DNA from: Nitrospira sp.
GTDB taxonomy: Bacteria > Nitrospirota > Nitrospiria > Nitrospirales > Nitrospiraceae
Direction of reading: 5' to 3'
DNA length: 64,000 bases
Assembly (NCBI GenBank): GCA_009594995.1
Contig: VOPR01000014.1
Coordinates: 1 to 64,000 of the forward strand
A program made the translations under genes and the position numbers. Under the pieces are notes generated by a model. The model did no database searches. It had not been told where the DNA came from and worked only from the letters and a program-made list of their open reading frames with translations. Shown here piece after piece: positions 9,300 to 18,230 of the stretch (the stretch's first letter is position 1; every line of letters starts with the position of its first letter).

Positions 9300-9710
9300 T
9301 TACAACGTTCCCCAATTCTTGAAGTATCGAAGCAGATCCCGCACGGAAATCATTCCGACCACACGCCCCTCCTCAGTAATGACAAGATGCCGGATCCCTC
9401 GTTCGGCCATCACGTCACTGGCGTCGTGCGCGGACTTGGCGATATCGATCGTCATCACCGGCGTACTCATCACGGAGCGCACCATGACCTGCTCTGCAGC
9501 CGCCCCACTGGCCATGCCCTTTCGAACCAGATCGGCCTCACTGACAATGCCCACATAATCACCACGGTCGGCGACGAGCATGGCCCCGACCCGGGCATCG
9601 CGCAGCTGCTGCGCCACCGTTAGCAGAGAATCATCGGGACGCACCGTCTTCGTAATGGGACGCATCATCATTGCCAAAGGTCGTTGGATGGGCCCGCCTG
9701 CAACCGCCAT
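9300..9710 (-). CDS. Tandem CBS-domain protein
   Basis: A 136-residue protein made of one CBS pair (a Bateman module), which usually binds adenine nucleotides. CBS1 is ITKTVRPDDSLLTVAQQL to GIVSEADLVRKG, and CBS2 is MSTPVMTIDIAKSAHDAS to GMISVRDLLRYF. A longer reading from 9773 exists, but GAAGGAG lies before the ATG at 9710 (MAVAGG), which is preferred. No enzymatic domain is attached, so it is probably a stand-alone sensor or regulatory subunit. Confidence 0.88.
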   Translation of the reverse strand: MAVAGGPIQRPLAMMMRPITKTVRPDDSLLTVAQQLRDARVGAMLVADRGDYVGIVSEADLVRKGMASGAAAEQVMVRSVMSTPVMTIDIAKSAHDASDVMAERGIRHLVITEEGRVVGMISVRDLLRYFKNWGTL

Positions 9711-9808
9711 GTGCCAGCGTCTCCTTCGAAGAGGGCCGAATTCTACTGAAGTGCGCGATAATCTGCAATTCATCGCTCTCGCGCGGACCGCAAAAACTTG
9801 CGATAAGA

Positions 9809-9837
9809 TTGCTCACTCCTGCAGGCATTGCTATACT
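9809..9837 (+). promoter_or_regulatory. Putative promoter of ugd
   Basis: TATACT at 9832-9837 is a good -10 element. A weak TTGCTC -35 lies 17 bp upstream at 9809-9814. Transcription would begin near 9844, leaving a leader of about 56 nt. Confidence 0.5.
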
Positions 9838-9899
9838 ACCGACTCTACACGAGTACTCACCCAAAGATTCGCAGCTATTCTTCAAGAGGAGATGCATCC

Positions 9900-11219
9900 A
9901 TGCATATCAGCGTGATTGGAACGGGCTATGTCGGCTTAGTCACCGGTGCCTGCTTCGCAGAATTCGGCGTCAATGTCACGTGTATGGACACAGATGCACG
10001 CCGGATTGCCAAACTCGAAAAGGGCGAAGTGCCATTTTTTGAGCCCGGCATCACGGAACTCGTCGCCAAAGGGATCAAAGAAGACCGTCTCCATTTCACC
10101 ACTGACGTCGCCAAAGCCGTCGATAAAGCCCTCGTCATCTTCATTGCCGTGGGAACTCCCCCGAAGTCAGACGGGTCAGCCGACCTGTCCTATGTAGAAG
10201 AAGTCGGACGCGGGATCGCCAAGAACATGACCGGCTATAAGGTCATCGTCACGAAATCCACCGTCCCCGTCGGCACGGGCGAAAAATTACGCGAAGTGAT
10301 CAAGGCCAATCAAACCGGCCGCTTCCGGTTCGACATCGTGTCCAATCCGGAGTTTCTCCGTGAAGGCTCCGCTATCGAAGACTTCATGCGGCCCAACCGC
10401 GTCGTGATCGGCGCGGACAGTGAGCAGGCCGTGGCGATCATGAAAGACTTGTATCGCCCCCTCTATCTGCTGGAAACCCCGATTGTCGTCACTGACATCC
10501 CGACTGCCGAGATGATCAAATATGCTTCCAACGCATTTCTTGCCGTCAAGATTTCGTTCATCAACGAAATTGCAACCGTCTGTGAAAAAGTGGGAGCCGA
10601 TGTGCAGCTGGTGTCCAAGGGCATGGGGCTCGACAATCGTATCGGGAATAAATTTCTGCATGCAGGCCCCGGGTTCGGAGGTTCCTGCTTCCCAAAAGAT
10701 CTCGCGGCGCTGGTGCAGACTGGCGAGCGCGTGGGCTACCCGTTCCAGATTGCAGGCGCAGCCGCCAAGGTCAACTACGAGCAGCATCTGCGGATGGTTC
10801 AAAAAGTGAAAGATGCCTGTGGCGGGGTGAAAGGCAAAACACTCGGCGTATTGGGCTTGTCCTTCAAACCCAACACGAACGATATGCGGGAAGCTCCGTC
10901 GTTGACGATCTTGAGCGAATTGATGAAGGAAGGGGCAAAAATCCGCGCCTACGACCCGGCGTCCATGGAAGAATCGACGAAGCTGCTCCCCGGCATGATT
11001 CCCTGCCAAGACACCTATGAAGTCGCGGAAGGCGCCGACGGCCTGATCATCATGACGGAGTGGAACCAGTTCAGAAATCTCGACTTCGAACGGCTCAAGA
11101 AAGCCATGCGGGAACCGCTGCTGCTGGATCTACGGAATACCTACGAGTCTGACCGCGTCGTGACCTACGGCTTCCGGCACGTCTCGGTCGGCCGCCCCAC
11201 CAGGAATCCGGCCGCCTAA
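9900..11219 (+). CDS. ugd: UDP-glucose 6-dehydrogenase
   Basis: Oxidises UDP-glucose to UDP-glucuronate with two NAD+. The 439 residues have the Rossmann start MHISVIGTGYVGLVTGACFAE (in two parts), the substrate region NPEFLREGSAIEDF, the catalytic cysteine in GFGGSCFPKDL and the C-terminal GLSFKPNTNDMREAPS. AGAGGAG lies before the ATG at 9900. The UDP-glucuronate 4-epimerase at 34519-35541 would use its product, pointing to uronic acid synthesis for surface polysaccharide. The next gene is convergent. Confidence 0.95.
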   Translation: MHISVIGTGYVGLVTGACFAEFGVNVTCMDTDARRIAKLEKGEVPFFEPGITELVAKGIKEDRLHFTTDVAKAVDKALVIFIAVGTPPKSDGSADLSYVEEVGRGIAKNMTGYKVIVTKSTVPVGTGEKLREVIKANQTGRFRFDIVSNPEFLREGSAIEDFMRPNRVVIGADSEQAVAIMKDLYRPLYLLETPIVVTDIPTAEMIKYASNAFLAVKISFINEIATVCEKVGADVQLVSKGMGLDNRIGNKFLHAGPGFGGSCFPKDLAALVQTGERVGYPFQIAGAAAKVNYEQHLRMVQKVKDACGGVKGKTLGVLGLSFKPNTNDMREAPSLTILSELMKEGAKIRAYDPASMEESTKLLPGMIPCQDTYEVAEGADGLIIMTEWNQFRNLDFERLKKAMREPLLLDLRNTYESDRVVTYGFRHVSVGRPTRNPAA

Positions 11220-11230
11220 CCGGCGGCCGG
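11208..11230. terminator. GC-rich hairpin overlapping the ugd stop
   Basis: A 9-bp perfect stem (CCGGCCGCC with GGCGGCCGG) encloses TAACC, so the ugd stop codon is in the loop. It separates convergent genes. No T-tract follows, so Rho or simple convergence may help. Confidence 0.5.
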
Positions 11231-11240
11231 ACGGTCACCA

Positions 11241-11951
11241 CTAACTCAGCAGCTTCGCCGGTTCAGGCTGGGCTCCTTCTTTCGTTTTCGGCTTGTACCC
11301 CATCCGATCAAGCACCTTCATGATCTTGGTTTTCAACCGGTCGTCCGCATCCGCCAGCGCCGTGGCGAGAGGCTCGACGGCCGGCTTGCCGATCTTCCGG
11401 ATAATTTCCGTCGCCGACTGACGCACATCGTCTTCTTCAGACGCCAGCAACGGCACGAGCGACGAGACCGCCGACCCGCCGATCTTAATCAACGAATCAT
11501 AGGCCCGCTGCCGCACATCACCCACCTCATCGGTAAGAGCCTCGACCAACGGCCCCACGGCCCGCGGATCTTTCAACTCGCCCAGCACTTCCGCCGCATA
11601 CTTCCGATTGAGCCAGTGCGAATCCTTCAAATCGATCAGCATTGCGTCGGCTTTGGCGGCATTCGGATCCTTCGCGCGAATCCGGAAGCTCTTGGCGATA
11701 CGCTTGCCGCCCTCTTCCACGACACGAATCGTGGCTCCGTCGCCCGGCTTGATCTTGAGAAAATCTTCGAGGGCTTCCTCCCCGACATCCAGCACGACGG
11801 TCTTCCCGTCATACGCAAGCAACTCGACCTCCAATTGCCTGGCTTCCGGATTGACGGCCACAACCCGCTCCGTCACCAGATTGAATCCGTCTTTCTTGGG
11901 CCCGCCCTTCGGTCCGATCTGAATCAGTTTTACCGGTGCTTCTTCTGCCAT
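11241..11951 (-). CDS. HEAT-repeat protein with N-terminal beta domain
   Basis: A 236-residue cytoplasmic protein. The first ~100 residues look like a small beta domain (FNLVTERVVAVNPEARQLEVE, KTVVLDVGEEALEDFLKIKPG), reminiscent of a translation-factor-like barrel. The rest is about four HEAT repeats of the PBS-lyase type (SHWLNRKYAAEVLGELKD, EVGDVRQRAYDSLIKIG). AAAGGA precedes the ATG at 11951. It is the last of five adjacent HEAT-repeat genes, 20 nt after the next one, and the only one with an extra domain. Its partner is unknown. Confidence 0.8.
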   Translation of the reverse strand: MAEEAPVKLIQIGPKGGPKKDGFNLVTERVVAVNPEARQLEVELLAYDGKTVVLDVGEEALEDFLKIKPGDGATIRVVEEGGKRIAKSFRIRAKDPNAAKADAMLIDLKDSHWLNRKYAAEVLGELKDPRAVGPLVEALTDEVGDVRQRAYDSLIKIGGSAVSSLVPLLASEEDDVRQSATEIIRKIGKPAVEPLATALADADDRLKTKIMKVLDRMGYKPKTKEGAQPEPAKLLS

Positions 11952-11971
11952 AATAGAGTTCCTTTATCGGG

Positions 11972-12733
11972 TTATGACGACGTCGCCTGTTTCCATCCCA
12001 AACTCGCAAGGACACCTTCGACGGTCTCCTGCACCATCGTGTTTTCGTCTTCCAAGAGCGGAAGCAACGGCTCGATGGCCTGCTTGGCCCCGAGTCGCGC
12101 CAGTGATTCAGCGGCGTTCCGGCGCACGAGCCAGTCTTCGTCCTGTAGCGACTGGATCAACGCCTCGGCGCTGCGCGGGTCGCCGATTTTCCCAAGCGCC
12201 TCCGCGGCATGACGCCGCACCATCCAATTGGGACCAAGAAGTCCATCGATCAGCGCATCGACCGCCCTGGTATCACCGATCTTCTTTAAGACCCGCGCGA
12301 CATCTTCACGCACCGTCCCGTCAGTGAGCGCTTCGATGAGTCCTGGCGTCGCACGCGAGTCACCGATCCGCTCCAATGCCCATACCGCCGCAGTCCTGAC
12401 AGCACCGTCTTTGTCTTTGAGCGCCACCATCAACGGATCAACCGCGCGGGGATCACGGAACCGCCCGAGCGCATTCGCGGCCTGCTCGCGGATCGCCCAT
12501 TCATCGTCGCGCAAGGCTTCCAGCAACTGATCAAATGCGATGGGGCCGATGCGCACCACGGCCGTCGCCGCGGCTTCACGAATCACCACATCCTCATCCG
12601 CCATCAGGCCGATCAGTTGGGGAACAGCGTCGATCCCCATCTGGCCAAGACTCGCCATCGCATGGTCCCGCAGCGCCTCATTGTCGTCGCGCAACGCGGC
12701 TATTAGTTGTGCAATTCGCTCGGCATCACTCAT
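11972..12733 (-). CDS. HEAT-repeat protein (PBS lyase-like repeats)
   Basis: A 253-residue protein made almost wholly of about seven ~31-residue HEAT repeats (for example DEWAIREQAANALGRFRDPRAV, PNWMVRRHAAEALGKIGDPRSA). Such proteins are scaffolds; no catalytic residues are seen. The ATG at 12733 is chosen because AGGAGG lies upstream and the start overlaps the previous gene's TGA by 8 nt, indicating translational coupling. A longer frame to 12883 would run inside the previous gene. Confidence 0.82.
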   Translation of the reverse strand: MSDAERIAQLIAALRDDNEALRDHAMASLGQMGIDAVPQLIGLMADEDVVIREAAATAVVRIGPIAFDQLLEALRDDEWAIREQAANALGRFRDPRAVDPLMVALKDKDGAVRTAAVWALERIGDSRATPGLIEALTDGTVREDVARVLKKIGDTRAVDALIDGLLGPNWMVRRHAAEALGKIGDPRSAEALIQSLQDEDWLVRRNAAESLARLGAKQAIEPLLPLLEDENTMVQETVEGVLASLGWKQATSS

Positions 12734-13826
12734 GTTCGTCCGATTCCTCCTGTCCGACCGGCTGTTCGCCCTCGAGTGCCGCAAGTTTATCCGCAATGAG
12801 GCCGGCGCTGTACGACACGATACCGTCCCGATCGCTCCGCAACCGGTTGAACAGCTCGTTATACGGACGCAAGACCTCGACATCTTTGATTTTCGCCAAC
12901 GCCTCGATGGCCATCACCCGCAAGGGCCGGATCGGGATCGCTTCAATATACAATTGAGCCGGGCGCGGGTCGCCGATCAAGCCCAACGACTTCACGGCAT
13001 ACTCCTTCACGCCGGTATCTTTATCATTTTGCAGCCGCTTCATGAGCGGTTCTACCGCGCGCACATCGCCGATTTTTCCCAGCAGATCAGCCGCGGCTTC
13101 GCGCACCACCCAATCATCATCCTCCAGATACTCGATCAGAATCTCAACACTAGGCCGCCCGATCCCCAAGAGATCCATCACCGTGGACATTCGCGCTTCT
13201 TCACGCTCACTTGCGCCTTCCACATCACGCAACGCATTGAACGTCGCATCGATGCGTTCTCGAATGGCACTCAGCTTTTTCAGCGTCCGTATGGCGCTGT
13301 CGCGAACCGCCGGCGAGGCCATCGCGTCGATCAAACCATCGGCTGAACGCGGGTCGAGCAGATGTTCGAGAATCGTCGCCGCCGTCGTCTGAGCCTCAAC
13401 ATCAGGATGGGTCAGCATTTCGCACAAGGGGGTGATGGCATTCGGGATCACGCCCAGAAGCTGCCGAACCCGGTTCCGCACATCTTCGTCAGGCGACTCA
13501 TGGAGATTGCGTACCAACCCCGCCGCCGTCTCGTCGTCTAGGTTTCCGGCCATCTGTTCGAGCGCAGCAAACGCCGCCTGCCGAACCGTCTCTTCCGGAT
13601 CCCGAATCAATGTGACCAGCGCAACGCCCGCAGCGGGATCCTTGATCCGTGACAACATCGCGGCTGCTTCAACACGGAGAGGCACATCGCCCGTCTGCAA
13701 GGCCTGCGTCAAGGCCTGAACCGCACGGGGCCCGCCGGCCAGACAGGCTGCCGTGGCCCGCATACGGCGCCATTCTTCTTCGTGGGTCAACTCGGAAACG
13801 AGTGTGTCGATCGATTCTTTGGACAT
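12726..13826 (-). CDS. HEAT-repeat protein
   Basis: A 366-residue all-helical repeat protein beginning MSKESIDTLVSELTHEEEWRRM and ending in an acidic Glu/Asp tail (EGEQPVGQEESDEHE). About ten HEAT repeats are visible (DDDWVVREAAADLLGKIGDVRAV is the clearest). The ATG at 13826 is preferred over a TTG at 13898 that would overlap the upstream gene. It is coupled by overlap to the following HEAT gene. It is probably a protein-interaction scaffold. Confidence 0.82.
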   Translation of the reverse strand: MSKESIDTLVSELTHEEEWRRMRATAACLAGGPRAVQALTQALQTGDVPLRVEAAAMLSRIKDPAAGVALVTLIRDPEETVRQAAFAALEQMAGNLDDETAAGLVRNLHESPDEDVRNRVRQLLGVIPNAITPLCEMLTHPDVEAQTTAATILEHLLDPRSADGLIDAMASPAVRDSAIRTLKKLSAIRERIDATFNALRDVEGASEREEARMSTVMDLLGIGRPSVEILIEYLEDDDWVVREAAADLLGKIGDVRAVEPLMKRLQNDKDTGVKEYAVKSLGLIGDPRPAQLYIEAIPIRPLRVMAIEALAKIKDVEVLRPYNELFNRLRSDRDGIVSYSAGLIADKLAALEGEQPVGQEESDEHE

Positions 13827-13876
13827 CTTAGAAATATCTCGGGAGTGAGCGGTCCGTTGATAACACCGATCTCCTG

Positions 13877-14959
13877 TTACATTCGCCCCGCGCGCCAACC
13901 GACAGCCGTAAGTGTTTCCCGCACATGATACCGAACATTTTCATCTTGCTCTTTGGCCAGCATCGGCAAGAGAGAGGGGATCACCGCCGGGCCAAACTTC
14001 GTCAGCGCCGCTGCCGCCTCAGACCTCGTAATAGTATTCCGCAAGGCTACGATCAGCGACGGAATCGCCACTGCATCCGCGATCATCCCCAAGGCCCTGG
14101 CCGCCATCCCCATGGTCGCCATCTCGTCCGTCCATCCGTCGGCACAGGGAGTAGCCGTATCCCTTGGCTCGCCCAATGGCACACCCTCGACAACCCGGCG
14201 CAGAATCGGTACCACCCGACGATCACCGATATGGCCGAGCGCTTCTACGGCCAAGAGCCGTAACCCCGGCTCCTTCATTACCGCCACCAGGTAATCGACA
14301 GCGCGCCCATCTCGAATTGCTCCCAGCGCTCGGACAACATCTTCGCGAATCGCCGAATCCCGCTCGTTGAATAAGGCCCGCAGCAAGGGTTCGACAGAGT
14401 CCGGTGACTTGAGCTTGCCCAACGCCTCCACCGCATGGAGACGAACCAGCCAATCATCATGCTGGAGGGCGTCGATCAACCCGGCCATTGCGGCGGCACC
14501 GATGGCAGCCAGCGCGCTGGAGGCCTCCTCGCGGACGGCCTTCACCTTGTCCTGCAGCAGCGGCATCAAGGCCGGGACCGCTTCAGGGTCGCCGATCCGC
14601 CCCAACCCCTTGGCCGCGTGCATCCGTACGATCCAATCGCGACTACCCAGCGCCTGCATGAGCGGCGTCAGTACCCGCGCATCGGCCAGTACGGCCAGAA
14701 TAGCCGATGCCGCCTCCTGCACCTGCAAGGCGGGATCATTTAAACAGCCCGCCAAGGCCGGAACCGAGACCGACCCGAGCGCCGACAGCGCCCCAACCGC
14801 CGCTTCGCGGACGGCGCGATCGGTATCGCGGAGCAACTTCGTCAGCGGCAGAACGGCCCGGGTGTCGTTGAGCCTGCCCAGCAGGGTCGCCGCTTCTTCC
14901 CGAATGGCCCAATCTTCGTCCGACAGCGCTGCGATCTGTTCACTGACAGTGTCGGCCAT
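13877..14959 (-). CDS. HEAT-repeat protein
   Basis: A 360-residue protein built of about eleven HEAT repeats (DEDWAIREEAATLLGRLND, SRDWIVRMHAAKGLGRIGD, HDDWLVRLHAVEALGKL). Residues around 255-275 contain an insert (RDTATPCADGWTDEM) between repeats. A GGCCTC/GAGGCC stem-loop (14968-14983) lies directly upstream of the GAGG ribosome site of the ATG at 14959, which could modulate initiation. Third of the five HEAT genes in the row. Confidence 0.82.
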   Translation of the reverse strand: MADTVSEQIAALSDEDWAIREEAATLLGRLNDTRAVLPLTKLLRDTDRAVREAAVGALSALGSVSVPALAGCLNDPALQVQEAASAILAVLADARVLTPLMQALGSRDWIVRMHAAKGLGRIGDPEAVPALMPLLQDKVKAVREEASSALAAIGAAAMAGLIDALQHDDWLVRLHAVEALGKLKSPDSVEPLLRALFNERDSAIREDVVRALGAIRDGRAVDYLVAVMKEPGLRLLAVEALGHIGDRRVVPILRRVVEGVPLGEPRDTATPCADGWTDEMATMGMAARALGMIADAVAIPSLIVALRNTITRSEAAAALTKFGPAVIPSLLPMLAKEQDENVRYHVRETLTAVGWRAGRM

Positions 14960-15142
14960 GGTACCTCGGCCTCTGGTGAGGCCTTCGACCTTAACACAGG
15001 ATTTTTTTAGGGGTCAACGCGGGTCGGCCCTACGACCTGGCATCGAACCATCCCCGCGTAGCTGGTCGAAACGGAGGAAAAAAGACGCTAGAGCACCGGA
15101 CACTCTCGGCAGGCCAGGGCGCCCAGGAGAGGGAGCCAGTGG

Positions 15143-16513
15143 TTACCGCACCGATCCTTTTGCAAAATCTCCGCTCGGACCGAAGCGACCGATATCTCCC
15201 AACGGGCGATCGACACGAAGGTTGTCGGCCTGACTGGAGTCCACCGAGGTCTCTTCGTCCGGAGGCGTCCACCCGAGGTGCTCTAATGTTTCGACCACCA
15301 GCAACCGCAGGGAATCTTTGGCCGTCAACCGGACTGAGGCGTAGGACAGCACACGCTCGCCTTCGGCTTCCACCTCGGAGGCCTTCGGATCGTACAGGAA
15401 AGAAATGAGCGGCTCGATTGCCGAATCACCGATCAACACCAGCGCTGCGGCAGCCTTCTCCCGCAACACCCCATCCTTCAACAGCATGATCAGGTCGGGA
15501 ATGACACGCGGATCGCGGAAATGCCCGAGCGCAGTCGCCGCCGCCTCCTTGATGAAGGCATCTTCGCTGACGATACACCCGGGAGTCGGCGTGCCATCCT
15601 GGCGAACGCCTTTTCCTTTCAAGGCGGCCAAAACCGCAGGGAGGGCCCGGGGGTCACCGATCATGCCGAGCGAGGCAATGGCATGGCGCTTCACCGCGCC
15701 ATCTTTCATGGCCTCCAGCAACCCATCGATGGCCCGAGGGTCACCGATCATGCCCAATGCAATCGTGGCATCTTCGCGCACGGCGCGATCGGGATCTTTC
15801 AACGCCTCGATCAACGCATCAACGACCCGTGGTTCACGCACCCAGCTCTTGCCGATTTGATAGTCCGTTGTCATGCCGCCCAGCGCACGTGCCGCATGGC
15901 AGCGCACGACGAAGTCCTTGTCCTTCATGGTCTCAAGCAACAAATCGACGGACGGCTGGCCGATCGCCACCAGGGCAATGCCGGCGGTTTCACGCACGAT
16001 TTTCGAAGAATCGCGGAACAACTTGATCAGTGCAGGAATGGCTTTCGCGTCGCCGATTTTCCCCAACGCTTCTGCCGCGGCACTCTTCACGGCCCCGTCA
16101 CGATCCCGACAGGCAAAGATCAGCCCGTCAACTGCCCGCGGATCGTGGAGATCGCCGCACGCTTTCGCCGCATGTTCCCGAACCCGCCACCGCTCGTCCT
16201 TCATGGCGGCAAGGAGCCGGTCGATCTGGCCCGCGCCCAGCGACACGACAGCGGCGACCGCCTCGTTACGGACTTCCATGATAGGGTCATTGAACAAGAG
16301 GATCAGGGCTTCAATCGCCTTTGCCCCGCCGATTTTGGCGACGCCCCAGCCGGCGCGAGTCCGCACGGACCAATATTCATCGCCGCATGCGCCGATCAGC
16401 GCATCCAGTGTGGTCGGATCTGCCAACTGTGCGAGGGCTTTCGCGGCCTCTTCACGAGTGGCATCATCTGGATCTTCCAGGGAATCAAGCAGATCATCGA
16501 GTGCCTGTGCCAT
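15143..16513 (-). CDS. Long HEAT-repeat protein
   Basis: A 456-residue protein with about thirteen HEAT repeats (DEYWSVRTRAGWGVAKIGG, DERWRVREHAAKACGDLHD, DRDGAVKSAAAEALGKIGD) and a short non-repeat C-terminus. Some repeats carry inserts (TTDYQIGKSWVREPR and KGVRQDGTPTPGC). GAGGTGG lies before the ATG at 16513; a longer frame to 16615 overlaps the previous gene and is not supported. The start overlaps the end of the secreted-protein gene by 20 nt. It resembles the Nitrospira-type HEAT/PBS-lyase proteins in style. Confidence 0.83.
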   Translation of the reverse strand: MAQALDDLLDSLEDPDDATREEAAKALAQLADPTTLDALIGACGDEYWSVRTRAGWGVAKIGGAKAIEALILLFNDPIMEVRNEAVAAVVSLGAGQIDRLLAAMKDERWRVREHAAKACGDLHDPRAVDGLIFACRDRDGAVKSAAAEALGKIGDAKAIPALIKLFRDSSKIVRETAGIALVAIGQPSVDLLLETMKDKDFVVRCHAARALGGMTTDYQIGKSWVREPRVVDALIEALKDPDRAVREDATIALGMIGDPRAIDGLLEAMKDGAVKRHAIASLGMIGDPRALPAVLAALKGKGVRQDGTPTPGCIVSEDAFIKEAAATALGHFRDPRVIPDLIMLLKDGVLREKAAAALVLIGDSAIEPLISFLYDPKASEVEAEGERVLSYASVRLTAKDSLRLLVVETLEHLGWTPPDEETSVDSSQADNLRVDRPLGDIGRFGPSGDFAKGSVR

Positions 16514-16985
16514 CACCCACCTCACTATTCCCATAATAGGCATCACGTTGACCGCCATGAGGATAGGTGCGCTTGCACCGTACCACCAGGGTCTGAGTCC
16601 CGCGGCCCTCCACACATTGATCGAGTGACTTGGAGTATTCCAGTTTCCCGTCCAAACTCACCGTGAAGGGAAAGTCGAAGGTAAAACTGATGAACTTATA
16701 CTGTCCCGGCTTGAGCTTCAGCTCGCGCGTTTCGGTTGTCCGATAGGCATCCGATGTTTCCGGATCTAAGACCCAGAGCGGCGGCGTAATACCCGGTACT
16801 TGCCACCAGGATTGTGGCACCAGCGGAGTCGGATCAATCGTGATCGCATGCTCCTTGGTATACGCAGGGGGCGGCCCAGCCGCAAAAAGCTGTTTCGACT
16901 GCCCCATGATTGCTGCGCACGTCAGCACAATGATGCAGATGAACGCCTGGCGCCCCGTGAAAGATCTTTGCGACGAGATACGCAT
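16494..16985 (-). CDS. Secreted protein of unknown function
   Basis: A 163-residue exported protein with a signal peptide (RQAFICIIVLTCAAIMGQSKQLFAAG, in two parts) and a beta-rich mature part (RELKLKPGQYKFISFTFDF, GTQTLVVRCKRTYP). AGAGGAC precedes the ATG at 16985, eight nt after the stop of the alkaline-phosphatase-fold gene, so the two are probably co-translated. It then overlaps the first HEAT gene by 20 nt, linking envelope and cytoplasmic parts of the cluster. No family is recognised. Confidence 0.75.
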   Translation of the reverse strand: MRISSQRSFTGRQAFICIIVLTCAAIMGQSKQLFAAGPPPAYTKEHAITIDPTPLVPQSWWQVPGITPPLWVLDPETSDAYRTTETRELKLKPGQYKFISFTFDFPFTVSLDGKLEYSKSLDQCVEGRGTQTLVVRCKRTYPHGGQRDAYYGNSEVGDGTGTR

Positions 16986-16992
16986 CGGTCCT

Positions 16993-18042
16993 CTATTGCA
17001 GGAGTGGGCTGACAGGAGCAGCCGTGAACGCGGTCTTGAAAATTTCTTCGACCGGGTGGCTCTCCCATTCCGTATAGGTTGTGAGTCCGAGCGCGCGCAT
17101 GACGGTCGCGCCCGTATCAATGATCGACACCGGCTGACGAATTGCATGACCGGCCTTGATGCCGACGCCAGAGGCAATCCAGGGCACTAGCGGAACCGCG
17201 TTTGCCTGATCGGCGGACATCTCGCCGGACGAGAACTGGGTTTCCCCGAAGGCGCTCAGCGATGTGGCAAATATCGTCGTCCGCTTGATGAGGCCGAGGT
17301 CACGGTACAAATCAAGGACCGTTCCCATCGCCTTATCAACGGCCTTTAAGGCATCTTTGTAGGCTGCCGACTTCCAGCCCTGCGCCTCTCCAACGCGGCC
17401 CGGAGCAGGCAAGTGCACGACCAGGAAATGCGGCAAGGAGGGAATCGCATGGCCGTAGCCGGAACCACTCGTGGCCTTCTTGAAATAATCCCGCACGTAG
17501 CCGACCAACCGGTCGGGATTACATTCGGCCCGGAGGGGCCCGCACATCTGATAGTCCGTATAGGGTTCCGGTTTGGCGAGCTGATACAGAGACTCGTCCA
17601 TATAGAAAATGGCGCTGTCCCGACCGCCGCTCAAATCGAGGTAGTCAAATACGGTCGGGGCACGCGGGTACCCGCGGCTGAATTCGAAGACGTTCCAGGT
17701 AATGCCGTGTTTGGCGACCGGCATACCCGTCACCAGCGAGGCCATAGTCGGCAGCCGGCGCGCAGGCGCAACTGCGGTGGCCGACCAGGTGACCGCCCCA
17801 TCCTTCACGAGAGACGACAGGACCGGCATCGCGCCGCTCTTGAGCGATTCCTGACCAAAACCTTCCAGCACAAACAGAATGACATGTTCCGTCGTCCCAA
17901 CCGGCGCCGAAGGCGAAACGTCTCCCCCTCCCTTGGCGGCAATAGCCAGGGAAGACGATGAGGGGACAACGAGGGTCAGACCAAGCACAACGGCCAGACA
18001 AAACGCGGCCGCAGCGATCGTAATATTGCGAATAACACTCAT
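16993..18042 (-). CDS. Alkaline-phosphatase-superfamily protein with lost metal ligands (probable pseudoenzyme)
   Basis: A 349-residue exported protein (signal segment ITIAAAAFCLAVVLGLTLVV). The fold is recognisable from HVILFVLEGFG, RRLPTMASLVTGMPVAKHG and KAGHAIRQPVSIIDTGATVM, typical of type I phosphodiesterase/sulfatase-like proteins. Several metal-binding positions are replaced: the DG motif reads E60-G61, the DxxGH motif reads PAPGR (residues 212-216), and the SDHG motif reads SLSAFG (261-266). Only His299 is kept. There is no sulfatase CxPxR motif. A binding rather than catalytic role is inferred. The ATG at 18042 has GAGG upstream. Confidence 0.75.
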   Translation of the reverse strand: MSVIRNITIAAAAFCLAVVLGLTLVVPSSSSLAIAAKGGGDVSPSAPVGTTEHVILFVLEGFGQESLKSGAMPVLSSLVKDGAVTWSATAVAPARRLPTMASLVTGMPVAKHGITWNVFEFSRGYPRAPTVFDYLDLSGGRDSAIFYMDESLYQLAKPEPYTDYQMCGPLRAECNPDRLVGYVRDYFKKATSGSGYGHAIPSLPHFLVVHLPAPGRVGEAQGWKSAAYKDALKAVDKAMGTVLDLYRDLGLIKRTTIFATSLSAFGETQFSSGEMSADQANAVPLVPWIASGVGIKAGHAIRQPVSIIDTGATVMRALGLTTYTEWESHPVEEIFKTAFTAAPVSPLLQ

Positions 18043-18230
18043 GAACTGCCTCACCACAGAATCTATTAATGAAGCGAAGAAAAAGTACCTTAGCACGCTG
18101 TTTTCCGGGAAGGCAAGGCGCGAACCCCGCCTCTCATGGCGCCTGAGCGGGTTCGATGGTATCCTGAGCAGGTCCGGAGAATGTGACGATCATCACGCGA
18201 CCAAAGCCCCCTTTGCCTGGGTGTGACGCA

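Noticed and set aside
15521..16666. 381-codon plus-strand ORF opposite the long HEAT gene
   Set aside because: Antisense shadow of repeats; protein lacks any fold signal.
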